From contig CAJTOV010000114.1 of the NCBI GenBank assembly GCA_910577765.1, positions 1 to 11,902 on the forward strand: a stretch of DNA of 11,902 nt, given 5' to 3'. Position 1 is the first letter of the stretch; every line of letters starts with the position of its first letter. The translations under genes were made by a program, and so were the position numbers. This stretch comes from an uncultured Lachnospiraceae bacterium. GTDB taxonomy: Bacteria; Bacillota; Clostridia; Lachnospirales; Lachnospiraceae. Shown one piece after another: positions 1-6,114 of the stretch. Under the pieces are notes generated by a model. It did no database searches. It was not told the DNA's origin and worked only from the letters and a program-made list of their open reading frames with translations.

Positions 1-345
1 GGATGCAGCAGTTTAAGCAGCGTGAGTCTGCCGGAAGGCTTGACGAGCATAGGGGATGGGGCATTTTATGTATGCAGCAGTTTAAGCAGTGTGAGTCTGC
101 CGGAAGGCTTGACGAGCATAGGGGATGGGGCATTTAAGGGATGCAGCAGTTTAAGCAGCGTGAGTCTGCCGGAAGGCTTGACGAGCATAGGGGGTGGGGC
201 ATTTGAGGGATGCAGCAGTTTAAGCAACGTGAATCTGCCGGAAGGTTTGACGAGCATAGGGGAGTCTGCATTTGCTGGATGCAGCAGTTTAACCAGTATC
301 GATTTGCCAAAGAGTGTTACAAGTATAGAGTCTGATGCATTTCGT
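1..345 (+). repeat. 69-bp tandem repeats encoding leucine-rich repeats
   Basis: Five consecutive units have an exact 69-base period, with the ATGCAGCAG marker at 3, 72, 141, 210 and 279. The first four units (1-69, 70-138, 139-207, 208-276) differ from each other by only a few bases, including synonymous positions. The fifth (277-345) is clearly diverged. Each unit codes for one 23-residue leucine-rich repeat. Near identity at the DNA level points to recent duplication or ongoing homogenisation, and makes the copy number prone to slippage or recombination. Confidence 0.95.
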
Positions 346-438
346 AATTCAGGCTTAGAAGAAATAACAATGACAAAGAAACAGGCAAAGGATTTTCAGG
401 ATAGAATTCCCAATGGAGTAGTTATCCATACATATTAA
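1..438 (+). CDS. BspA-type leucine-rich repeat protein, C-terminal part (5' end outside window)
   Basis: The reading frame is open from base 1 and ends at TAA 436-438, so the start lies upstream and only the last 145 codons are seen. The protein consists of 23-residue repeats with the pattern GCSSLxSVxLPEGLTSIGxxAF, the signature of the BspA/Treponema-type leucine-rich repeat family (LRR_5). Four regular units are followed by a diverged capping unit (LPKSVTSIESDAF) and a polar tail ending VVIHTY. Members of this family are often surface or secreted proteins that bind host or bacterial ligands, but the signal peptide and any cell-wall anchor would lie outside this window, so location is inference. 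No LPxTG or membrane segment is present at this C-terminus. The tail is A+T-rich, unlike the genes downstream, which may mean transfer or a fast-evolving gene. Family certain, ligand unknown. Confidence 0.9.
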   Translation, partial: GCSSLSSVSLPEGLTSIGDGAFYVCSSLSSVSLPEGLTSIGDGAFKGCSSLSSVSLPEGLTSIGGGAFEGCSSLSNVNLPEGLTSIGESAFAGCSSLTSIDLPKSVTSIESDAFRNSGLEEITMTKKQAKDFQDRIPNGVVIHTY

Positions 439-453
439 TAGGAGCCAGAAACC

Positions 454-951
454 ATGTATTGTAAAAAGTGCGGGACGCAGCTCCCGGAGGATTCCCGGTT
501 CTGCCCCAAATGCGGCGCAGGAACCGGAGAAAAAGGCCAGCATAAGGGAGGGCTCTTCCCGGAAGGGATCAAGATCCACAATCCTATGGTGGCAGGCAGT
601 CTCATTTTCCTTTTTGTACTGGTTCTGCTGGTGGGAATGAGACTGGGTAAGACAGGCGGCGGGCGGGCGGACACAGCATCCCCGGCGCTTTCCCAGGAGG
701 CATCCCTTGTGGGCGTATGGAAATGTGACCGAGGAGAGGTCACCTTCACAGACCAGGGCCACATGATGCTGGGCCAGGACGGAGTCGTCCTGGGCGGCGG
801 ATGGATTGAGTATGAAATTGTGGATGATACTACACTCTATCTGTCAGGCGGGGACATTCCCGTAGGGATGAATATCAGATACGAGCTGGATGGAGATTAT
901 CTGCGGCTGGAGATGAAGGGGATGTCGCTGATGCTTTCCAGAGACCAGTAA
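454..951 (+). CDS. Zinc-ribbon membrane protein with C-terminal beta-rich domain
   Basis: This 165-residue protein begins with a short zinc ribbon: Cys3, Cys6, Cys17 and Cys20 in the pattern CxxCG...CPKCG, typical of the 'zinc-ribbon domain' proteins of Firmicutes. A single hydrophobic segment follows at about residues 44-63. The remaining ~95 residues start with GVWKCDRGEVTFTDQG and alternate short hydrophobic strands with turns, reminiscent of lipocalin-like or DUF5640-type extracellular domains; I cannot assign that domain firmly. The likely topology is a cytoplasmic zinc ribbon, one membrane pass and an external domain. The start ATG at 454 has an AGGAG site (440-444) nine bases upstream. 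Only 15 bases separate it from the leucine-rich repeat gene, and no terminator lies between, so the two are probably cotranscribed. Function unknown. Confidence 0.85.
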   Translation: MYCKKCGTQLPEDSRFCPKCGAGTGEKGQHKGGLFPEGIKIHNPMVAGSLIFLFVLVLLVGMRLGKTGGGRADTASPALSQEASLVGVWKCDRGEVTFTDQGHMMLGQDGVVLGGGWIEYEIVDDTTLYLSGGDIPVGMNIRYELDGDYLRLEMKGMSLMLSRDQ

Positions 952-967
952 CATATGCCTGGCAGAC

Positions 968-1002
968 AGCCGCAAAAAAATGTGTGGCCGCTTTCGCGGC
1001 TA
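968..1002 (+). other. G+C-rich hairpin with two alternative left arms
   Basis: GCGGC(T) at 996-1001 can pair with GCCGC at 987-991 (TTTC loop, extended by a G-T and a T-A pair) or with AGCCGC at 968-973. No T-run follows; instead there is a run of eight C at 1003-1010. It is probably part of the 3' untranslated region of the zinc-ribbon gene. Its role is not clear. Confidence 0.5.
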
Positions 1003-1012
1003 CCCCCCCCTG

Positions 1013-1024
1013 TGAACTGTTACA
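1013..1024 (+). repeat. 12-base intergenic motif TGAACTGTTACA, copy 1
   Basis: TGAACTGTTACA occurs here downstream of a C-run and recurs in inverse orientation at 11594-11605, also next to a C-run when read on the same strand. Both copies are in untranslated DNA after a gene. The match is short and could be chance; it is listed because both copies share position and context. Confidence 0.4.
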
Positions 1025-1037
1025 ATGAAGATTTCCC

Positions 1038-1083
1038 AGAAGCAGGATTCATCACACAAAGTGCTTGCATCCTGCTTCTTTTT
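1038..1083 (+). terminator. Intrinsic terminator after the zinc-ribbon gene
   Basis: AGAAGCAGGAT (1038-1048) and ATCCTGCTTCT (1069-1079) form a perfect 11-bp stem around a 20-base loop. The right arm runs directly into a T-run (1079-1083). This is a canonical rho-independent terminator on the plus strand and closes the 1-951 transcription unit. Its right half also holds the -35 box of the next promoter. Confidence 0.85.
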
Positions 1084-1093
1084 GTGCTAATAT
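1065..1093 (+). promoter_or_regulatory. Probable sigma-A promoter of the ACT-hom unit
   Basis: TTGCAT (1065-1070) and TAATAT (1088-1093) are separated by exactly 17 bases. The -10 box matches the consensus at four of six positions and the -35 box at three. Transcription would start near base 1100, about 50 bases before the HTH/ACT gene. The -35 box lies in the loop and right arm of the preceding terminator. Confidence 0.55.
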
Positions 1094-1111
1094 CTTCCTC
1101 ATGAGCACAAA
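1081..1111. promoter_or_regulatory. Operator-like inverted repeat over the -10 box and start site
   Basis: TTTGTGCT (1081-1088) and AGCACAAA (1104-1111) are perfect 8-base inverted arms with a 15-base spacer. The centre is near base 1096, between the predicted -10 box and the start site, where a bound repressor would block RNA polymerase. The adjacent gene encodes an HTH/ACT protein that could be the binder; this is inference. The left arm overlaps the T-run of the terminator, so part of the symmetry could be incidental. Confidence 0.45.
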
Positions 1112-1153
1112 TGTACATACAAGACGAACATTTCATGCGATAGGAGAATGACT

Positions 1154-1600
1154 ATGCCAGGAGACAAAAGCAAATACTTTGTGTTGAAGCAGAAGGCAGT
1201 TCCCGAAGTCCTGCTGAACGTGGTGGAGGCCAAGCGTCTGCTGGAGTCCGAGCGGGCCATGACGGTCCAGGAAGCTACCGAACGGGTGGGAATCAGCAGA
1301 AGCTCCTTTTACAAATATAAGGACGATATTTTCCCCTTCTACGACAATACCAAAGGGAAAACCATTACCTTTGTGGTCCAGATGGATGATGAGCAGGGGC
1401 TTCTTTCCGATCTGCTTCATGTTGTGGCGATGTATAAAGCCAATATTCTGACCATCCACCAGAGTATCCCGGTCAACGGGGTGGCCACCCTGACTTTGTC
1501 TGTGGAGGTCAAGGCCAATACCGGCAATATTTCCGGGATGGTGGAGGAGATTGAGGAGCAGAAGGGCATCCACTATGTGAAGATTCTGGCGCGGGAGTGA
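1154..1600 (+). CDS. HTH- and ACT-domain protein (PheB/UPF0735 family)
   Basis: This protein of about 148 residues has two parts. Residues ~20-55 (LLESERAMTVQEATERVGIS, then RSSFYKYKD) look like a helix-turn-helix. Residues ~70-148 (TITFVVQMDDEQGLLSDLLH to the end) form an ACT domain, the small fold that binds amino acids in regulators and enzymes of amino-acid synthesis. The family is known as PheB/UPF0735, and the chorismate mutase label sometimes attached to it is not well supported. The gene lies just upstream of homoserine dehydrogenase, so a role in sensing threonine, methionine or a related amino acid is likely but unproven. I chose ATG 1154 because the TAGGAG site (1141-1146) is seven bases from it; the in-frame ATG at 1148 is only one base away. 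A dyad over the predicted promoter may be its operator. Confidence 0.85.
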   Translation: MPGDKSKYFVLKQKAVPEVLLNVVEAKRLLESERAMTVQEATERVGISRSSFYKYKDDIFPFYDNTKGKTITFVVQMDDEQGLLSDLLHVVAMYKANILTIHQSIPVNGVATLTLSVEVKANTGNISGMVEEIEEQKGIHYVKILARE

Positions 1601-1702
1601 GGAAGCGTTGCTGTTCACTGCGGACAGGAACAAATAAAGGAATTCCGGGACACTGGTCCTGACCGGCCTGGGGCTCCGGCATACAAAGACAGAGAGGAAA
1701 AG

Positions 1703-2947
1703 ATGATGATGAATGTTGCGATCATGGGGTATGGTACCATAGGTTCCGGGGTGGCGGAGATTCTGGAGCAGAACAGCCAGCAGATCCGGCAGGCGTCCGG
1801 ACAGCCGGTTGAACTGAAATACGTGCTGGATTTGCGGGATTTCCCCGACAGTCCGGTGGCAGACAGGGTGGTTCATGATTTCGGGATCATAGAGAACGAC
1901 CCGGATGTGCAGGTGGTGGTGGAGGCCATGGGCGGACTGAACCCCTCCTATCCCTTTGTAAAGGCCTGCCTTCTGGCAGGGAAGCATGTGGTCACCTCCA
2001 ACAAGGCCCTGGTGGCGGCCTACGGCACCGAGCTGCTGGAGCTGGCCAGACAGAAGCAGGTGAATTTCTTCTTTGAAGCCAGCGTAGGCGGCGGGATTCC
2101 CATTATCCGCCCCCTATACCGGTGTCTGGCCGGGGAGAAGCTCCAGGAGATCACCGGCATTTTAAACGGCACCACCAACTATATTCTCACAAAGATGGAC
2201 AAAGAAGGCGCTTCCTTTGAAAGCGCATTAAAGGAGGCCCAGGCCCTGGGCTACGCGGAGCAGAATCCGGAGGCCGATGTGGAGGGCCACGATACCTGCC
2301 GCAAGATTGCTATCCTCACGGCCATGGCCACGGGCAGGGAGGTGGATTACCAGGAAATCCACACCGAGGGGATCACCCGGATCACGGACATGGATTTTCG
2401 CTATGCGGACAGGCTGGGGGCTTCGGTAAAGCTGTTTGGAACCAGCCGGATGGAAGGAGACCAGGTCCATGCCTGCGTGGTGCCGGTAATGATCGGCAAA
2501 GACCATCCTCTCTACTCGGTCAGTGATGTGTATAACGGCATCCTGGTCAAAGGAAATATGCTGGGGACCTCCATGTTCTACGGAAGCGGCGCCGGCAAGC
2601 TGCCTACGGCCAGTGCCGTGGTAGCGGATATTATCGAAGCCGTCCAGAACAGGGACCGGAATGTGGCCCTGGGCTGGTCCGGGGACAGGCTTTCCATAGG
2701 AGCCATGGATACCATGGAATTCCGTTATTTTGTCCGGGCAGCCGGTTCCTGCACTGAGGGGAAGGATCTGGTGGAGTCACACTTTGGCCCGGCAGAGTAC
2801 GTGTGTCTGGGAGATGCCGGAGAGTTCGCCTTTTTGACCGGGAAAATGAAGGAAGGGGACTTTAAGGAGAAGGCCGTTGCCTTTGAAACCGCCTGGAAAG
2901 ACAGCCATCCGGAAGGCATTTTACAGATGATCCGGGCGGAGCTTTGA
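1703..2947 (+). CDS. hom: Homoserine dehydrogenase
   Basis: The enzyme reduces aspartate semialdehyde to homoserine with NAD(P)H, the branch point to threonine and methionine. Visible signatures include the Rossmann motif GYGTIGSG (residues 9-16), SNKALVA, the family signature GILNGTTNYIL (~154-164) and the catalytic region ADVEGHDTCRKIAIL (~192-206). GSGAGKLPTASAV (~295-307) closes the catalytic core. The last ~90 residues (MEFRYFVRAAG ... FAFLTGKMKEGDF ... ILQMIRAEL) resemble a diverged ACT domain, which in this family mediates threonine feedback; whether it still does so is unknown. At 414 residues the length is normal. Three consecutive ATG codons (1703, 1706, 1709) follow GAGAGGA (1692-1698). 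The later two have better spacing, but the choice changes only one or two residues. A gap of 102 bases separates it from the HTH/ACT gene with no convincing terminator. Confidence 0.95.
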   Translation: MMMNVAIMGYGTIGSGVAEILEQNSQQIRQASGQPVELKYVLDLRDFPDSPVADRVVHDFGIIENDPDVQVVVEAMGGLNPSYPFVKACLLAGKHVVTSNKALVAAYGTELLELARQKQVNFFFEASVGGGIPIIRPLYRCLAGEKLQEITGILNGTTNYILTKMDKEGASFESALKEAQALGYAEQNPEADVEGHDTCRKIAILTAMATGREVDYQEIHTEGITRITDMDFRYADRLGASVKLFGTSRMEGDQVHACVVPVMIGKDHPLYSVSDVYNGILVKGNMLGTSMFYGSGAGKLPTASAVVADIIEAVQNRDRNVALGWSGDRLSIGAMDTMEFRYFVRAAGSCTEGKDLVESHFGPAEYVCLGDAGEFAFLTGKMKEGDFKEKAVAFETAWKDSHPEGILQMIRAEL

Positions 2948-2949
2948 CC

Positions 2950-3303
2950 ATGCCGGACTGGGGCAGTGCCCTTTACTGGATCTTCCATATGCCCTGCCTG
3001 TTCCACCTGCTGACAGGCCTTTACTGTCCCGGCTGCGGCGGCACCAGGGCAGTGAAATATCTGCTCCAGGGACAGTGGGCATTAAGCTTCCGGTACCACC
3101 CCCTGGTTCTGTACGGCGTGGGGGCCCTGGCCCTGGAGCTGGTGTCCGTTCTTGCAGGACGTGTCCTGGGAAAGCCTCTGGTCCGGCCGGGAAAGGAGAT
3201 TTCCCTGGTCTACGGCGGTGTGGTGCTGGTGGTGGTCAACTGGATTGTGAAAAACGGGGCCTTGTTGGTGCTGGGGGTGGATCTTCTGACACAGCCCCTG
3301 TAA
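2950..3303 (+). CDS. DUF2752 membrane protein
   Basis: This 117-residue protein carries the DUF2752 signature CLFHLLTGLYCPGCGGTRA (residues 16-34), with Cys26 and Cys29 in a CPGCG motif at the start of the domain. Two hydrophobic segments follow (about 50-70 and 85-108), suggesting a small integral membrane protein. The family has no established function. ATG 2950 lies eight bases after GGAG (2938-2941), which is inside the end of hom. An in-frame TTG at 2944 overlaps the hom stop codon and is a weaker alternative start. The two-base gap to hom implies translational coupling and one transcript. A functional link to homoserine synthesis is not implied by the family. Confidence 0.85.
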   Translation: MPDWGSALYWIFHMPCLFHLLTGLYCPGCGGTRAVKYLLQGQWALSFRYHPLVLYGVGALALELVSVLAGRVLGKPLVRPGKEISLVYGGVVLVVVNWIVKNGALLVLGVDLLTQPL

Positions 3304-3325
3304 AAGCAGGTCCGTTAGACGAAAA

Positions 3326-3382
3326 CAAAGGCTGCTGTCCTTGTGTGCTCTGGTTCACGTCACACAAGGGCAGCAGCCTTTG
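3326..3382. terminator. Bidirectional terminator between convergent genes
   Basis: The arms 3326-3347 and 3361-3382 form a 22-bp stem, perfect except for one T-G wobble, around a 13-base loop. It lies between the plus-strand DUF2752 stop and the minus-strand stop at 3390, so it can end both transcripts. On the minus strand the stem is followed by a T-rich stretch (complement of GAAAAC, 3321-3326). The plus-strand T-run (TTTG) is within the stem foot and weak, so termination is probably stronger for the minus-strand gene. Confidence 0.8.
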
Positions 3383-3389
3383 CCGGTTC

Positions 3390-3737
3390 CTACCTGGCGT
3401 AAAGGGAATTCAGGGCATCCTGGTATTCTTTCATAAATTCCCGCATAAATGCCGCGTTGGCCGGATCATCCATCATGCGGATGCCGTACAGAACCGTGGC
3501 ACACATGATGACGCTGACGATGATGGAGAGAATCCCCAGCACCGCCCCGATTACCGCCGGTATGGTCAGTGGCCGGTTCAGCCTGGAAGCGTAAGCCAGG
3601 ATCAGGGCCGTGGCTCCGAAGCCTAACTGGACCGGCGGGGAAAAGCAGGAAATAATGGCAATCAGCCCAAGTGCCATACTGGAGATGGCAAGCATCGTAT
3701 ACAGACTGTCTGACTGGCTGGGACGAGAAGGTTCCAT
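3390..3737 (-). CDS. Small membrane protein, DUF4190-like
   Basis: The only minus-strand gene in the window encodes 115 residues. After a short polar N-terminus (MEPSRPSQSDS) come hydrophobic segments at about residues 12-33, 36-50 and 58-85, the last with the GAVLGILSIIVSV pattern seen in DUF4190-type proteins. A charged C-terminal helix ends QDALNSLYAR. The start at 3737 is fixed by a perfect GGAGG site (complement of 3745-3749) seven bases upstream; longer readings to 3824 lack such a site. It is transcribed from its own promoter, divergent from tex, and converges on the hom unit. The family is widespread in Firmicutes without a known role. The membrane location is well supported; the family name is tentative. 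Confidence 0.8.
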   Translation of the reverse strand: MEPSRPSQSDSLYTMLAISSMALGLIAIISCFSPPVQLGFGATALILAYASRLNRPLTIPAVIGAVLGILSIIVSVIMCATVLYGIRMMDDPANAAFMREFMKEYQDALNSLYAR

Positions 3738-3787
3738 GTAAAATCCTCCGGTGTAAACGTACATACTCAAACATTCTTTGGCCCTGG

Positions 3788-3805
3788 CCTGCCTTTCCTG
3801 GCAGG
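3788..3805 (-). other. Small hairpin in the leader of the minus-strand gene
   Basis: CCTGCC (3788-3793) and GGCAGG (3800-3805) form a 6-bp stem with a six-base loop. GCCCTG (3781-3786) and CAGGGC (3802-3807) offer a competing pairing. It lies between the predicted start site and the GGAGG site of the 3737 gene. It could affect mRNA stability; no T-run follows, so it is not a terminator. Confidence 0.35.
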
Positions 3806-3826
3806 GCACAGTACCTACAGACAACT

Positions 3827-3855
3827 ATTCTATCACGAAAGCCGGAACCACTCAA
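3827..3855 (-). promoter_or_regulatory. Promoter of the minus-strand membrane protein gene
   Basis: Read on the minus strand, TTGAGT (3855-3850) and TAGAAT (3832-3827) are separated by exactly 17 bases. The -10 box matches consensus at five of six positions and the -35 box at four. The transcript would have a leader of about 80 bases before ATG 3737. Confidence 0.6.
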
Positions 3856-3879
3856 GCACTTTTCTGTGATTTGATACAC

Positions 3880-3908
3880 TTGCATAACCTGCCAATATGA
3901 ATTATAAT
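3880..3908 (+). promoter_or_regulatory. tex: Promoter of the tex unit
   Basis: TATAAT (3903-3908) is a perfect -10 box, with TTGCAT (3880-3885) 17 bases upstream. The start site would be near base 3915, about 40 bases before ATG 3954. It stands back to back with the minus-strand promoter, with 24 bases between the two -35 boxes, so the two may compete or share a regulator. Confidence 0.7.
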
Positions 3909-3953
3909 CATTAAACGGACGATTTCCCAAAGAAAACCAGAAAGGAACATTCC

Positions 3954-6095
3954 ATGGATATTATCAAAGTATTGCAGCAGGAGCTGCAAATCGGATATAA
4001 GCAGGCGGAGGCAGCCGTTGCCCTTATTGACGAGGGCAACACCATCCCGTTCATTGCCCGTTACCGGAAGGAGGCCACGGGAGCCCTGGACGACCAGGTG
4101 CTGCGCAATCTGGACGAGCGGCTCCGGTACCTGCGCAATCTGGAGGAGAAGAAGGAACAGGTGCTGGGTTCCATCCGGGAGCAGGAGAAGCTGACCCCGG
4201 AGCTGGAGGCCCAGATCCGGGCAGCCGCCACCATGGTGGCTGTGGATGACCTGTACCGCCCCTACAGGCCGAAGCGCAGGACCCGGGCCATGATCGCAAA
4301 GGAACGGGGGCTGGAGCCTCTGGCGGATCTCATCAGCCTCCAGATGGTGAAGGAACCGGTGGAGAAGCTGGCAGAGGCCTATATTTCCCAGGAAAAAGAA
4401 GTCCTTACGGCCCAGGACGCGGTAAACGGGGCAAAGGATATTCTGGCCGAGCGCATTTCCGACCGTGCAGACTACCGTACCTACATCCGGCGCACTACCA
4501 TGGACCAGGGCAGTGTCTGCTCCGCAGCCAGGGACGAGAAGCAGGAATCCGTGTACGAGATGTACTATCACTATGAAGAGACCGTGAAACGGTGTGCCGG
4601 ACACCGGGTTCTGGCCCTGAACCGGGGGGAGAAGGAAAAGCTTCTTACAGTGAAGCTGGCCGCCCCGGAGGAGACGGTTCTCAGCTACCTGGAGAAGCAG
4701 GTGATCCAGAAGGACAACCCTTACACTACGCCTTTGCTGCGGGAGGTGGTGGCAGACAGCTATGAGCGCCTGATTGCCCCGGCCATAGAGCGGGAGATCC
4801 GCAATGACCTGACCGAGAAGGCGGAGGCAGGCGCCATCAAGGTGTTCGGCAAGAACTTAGAGCAGCTTCTGATGCAGCCCCCCATTGCAGGCCGTGTGGT
4901 CCTGGGCTGGGACCCGGCCTTCCGCACCGGCTGCAAGCTGGCTGTGGTGGATGACACCGGCAAGGTGCTGGATACCACGGTGATCTACCCTACCGCTCCC
5001 CAGAACAAGGTGGAGGAAGCAAAGACGGTTCTGAAAAAACTGATCCGCAAGTACCATATTTCCCTGATTTCCGTGGGAAACGGTACCGCCTCCCGGGAGT
5101 CGGAGCAGATCATTGTGGACCTGCTGAAAGAGATCCCGGACCAGGTCCAGTACGTGATTGTCAATGAAGCCGGTGCCTCCGTGTACTCGGCCAGCAAGCT
5201 GGCTACGGAAGAATTTCCCCAGTTTGACGTGGGACAGCGCAGCGCTGCCTCCATTGCAAGACGTCTCCAGGACCCGCTGGCAGAGCTGGTGAAGATTGAT
5301 CCCAAGTCCATCGGCGTGGGCCAGTACCAGCATGACATGAACCAGAAGAACTTAAGCGAGGCATTGCAGGGCGTGGTGGAGGACTGTGTCAACAAGGTAG
5401 GGGTGGATTTGAACACGGCCTCTGCTTCCCTGCTGGAATATGTGTCCGGCATCACAAAGACCGTGGCCAGGAATATTGTGGCCTATAGGGAAGAAAACGG
5501 GGCATTTGCCGACCGGAAGGAGCTTTTGAAGGTGGCCAAGCTGGGCCCCAAGGCCTTTGAGCAGTGCGCCGGATTCATGCGGATCACCGGCGGGAAGAAT
5601 CCCCTGGACGGCACGTCCGTGCACCCGGAAAGCTACAAGGCGGCTACCGCCCTTCTGGAGCGGCTGGGCTGCCCCCTGGACAGTCTGTCCAAAGGCGGCG
5701 TGGCAGGCCTGGGAAAGAAGGTTACCGACTATAAGAAGCTGGCTGCGGAGCTGGAAGTGGGGGAGATGACCCTGCGGGACATTGTCAAGGAGCTGGAAAA
5801 GCCGGGACGGGACCCCAGGGAAGAGATGCCCAGGCCCATTCTGCGCACGGATGTGCTGGAGATGAAGGACCTGACTCCCGGCATGATTCTCAAAGGGACT
5901 GTGAGAAATGTCATTGATTTCGGTGCGTTTGTGGATATCGGAGTCCACCAGGACGGGCTGGTTCACATTTCCCAGATGACAGACCGGTACATTAAGCATC
6001 CCATGGAAGTGGTCAGTGTGGGAGATATTGTGGAGGTCAAGGTCTTAAACGTGGACCTGGGCAAAAAGCGGATTTCCCTGACCATGAAAGTGTGA
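3954..6095 (+). CDS. tex: Tex family S1 RNA-binding protein
   Basis: Tex (YhgF in E. coli, YdcI in B. subtilis) is a cytoplasmic nucleic-acid-binding protein related to eukaryotic Spt6, linked to transcription and toxin gene expression; its precise role is still unclear. The 713 residues show the normal order. The Tex N-terminal region has GNTIPFIARYRKEATGALD (~28-46). A YqgF/RNase H-like domain starts at GWDPAFRTGCKLAVVD (~318). The helix-hairpin-helix region is NTASASLLEYVSGI (~486) through KLGPKAFEQCAGFMRI. The C-terminal S1 domain runs from PGMILKGTVRNVIDFGAFVD (~642) to KKRISLTMKV. The length is typical and the gene looks intact. ATG 3954 is preceded by AAAGGA (3941-3946) with seven bases of spacing. 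It heads a run of plus-strand genes reaching rimI. Confidence 0.95.
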   Translation: MDIIKVLQQELQIGYKQAEAAVALIDEGNTIPFIARYRKEATGALDDQVLRNLDERLRYLRNLEEKKEQVLGSIREQEKLTPELEAQIRAAATMVAVDDLYRPYRPKRRTRAMIAKERGLEPLADLISLQMVKEPVEKLAEAYISQEKEVLTAQDAVNGAKDILAERISDRADYRTYIRRTTMDQGSVCSAARDEKQESVYEMYYHYEETVKRCAGHRVLALNRGEKEKLLTVKLAAPEETVLSYLEKQVIQKDNPYTTPLLREVVADSYERLIAPAIEREIRNDLTEKAEAGAIKVFGKNLEQLLMQPPIAGRVVLGWDPAFRTGCKLAVVDDTGKVLDTTVIYPTAPQNKVEEAKTVLKKLIRKYHISLISVGNGTASRESEQIIVDLLKEIPDQVQYVIVNEAGASVYSASKLATEEFPQFDVGQRSAASIARRLQDPLAELVKIDPKSIGVGQYQHDMNQKNLSEALQGVVEDCVNKVGVDLNTASASLLEYVSGITKTVARNIVAYREENGAFADRKELLKVAKLGPKAFEQCAGFMRITGGKNPLDGTSVHPESYKAATALLERLGCPLDSLSKGGVAGLGKKVTDYKKLAAELEVGEMTLRDIVKELEKPGRDPREEMPRPILRTDVLEMKDLTPGMILKGTVRNVIDFGAFVDIGVHQDGLVHISQMTDRYIKHPMEVVSVGDIVEVKVLNVDLGKKRISLTMKV

Positions 6096-6114
6096 TGCGG
6101 AAAGGATTATGGAA

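Noticed and set aside
1..345. CRISPR-like array
   Set aside because: The 69-bp repeats are contiguous without unique spacers and are in frame as leucine-rich protein repeats.
1003..1010. Run of eight C as a phase-variation tract
   Set aside because: It lies in untranslated DNA after a stop codon and away from the recognised promoter, so slippage would not switch a gene.
1601..1702. Terminator, T-box or riboswitch between the HTH/ACT gene and hom
   Set aside because: Only a weak 4-bp stem (1648-1651 with 1656-1659) is present, with no T-run and no T-box sequence.
1133..1987. Minus-strand open frame opposite the HTH/ACT gene and hom
   Set aside because: Both plus-strand genes are certain, and the opposite frame shows no motif.
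3852..4604. Minus-strand open frame covering the tex promoter and 5' part of tex
   Set aside because: It is antisense to the conserved Tex N-terminal region, and its sequence is Leu/His/Gly-rich shadow without a domain.
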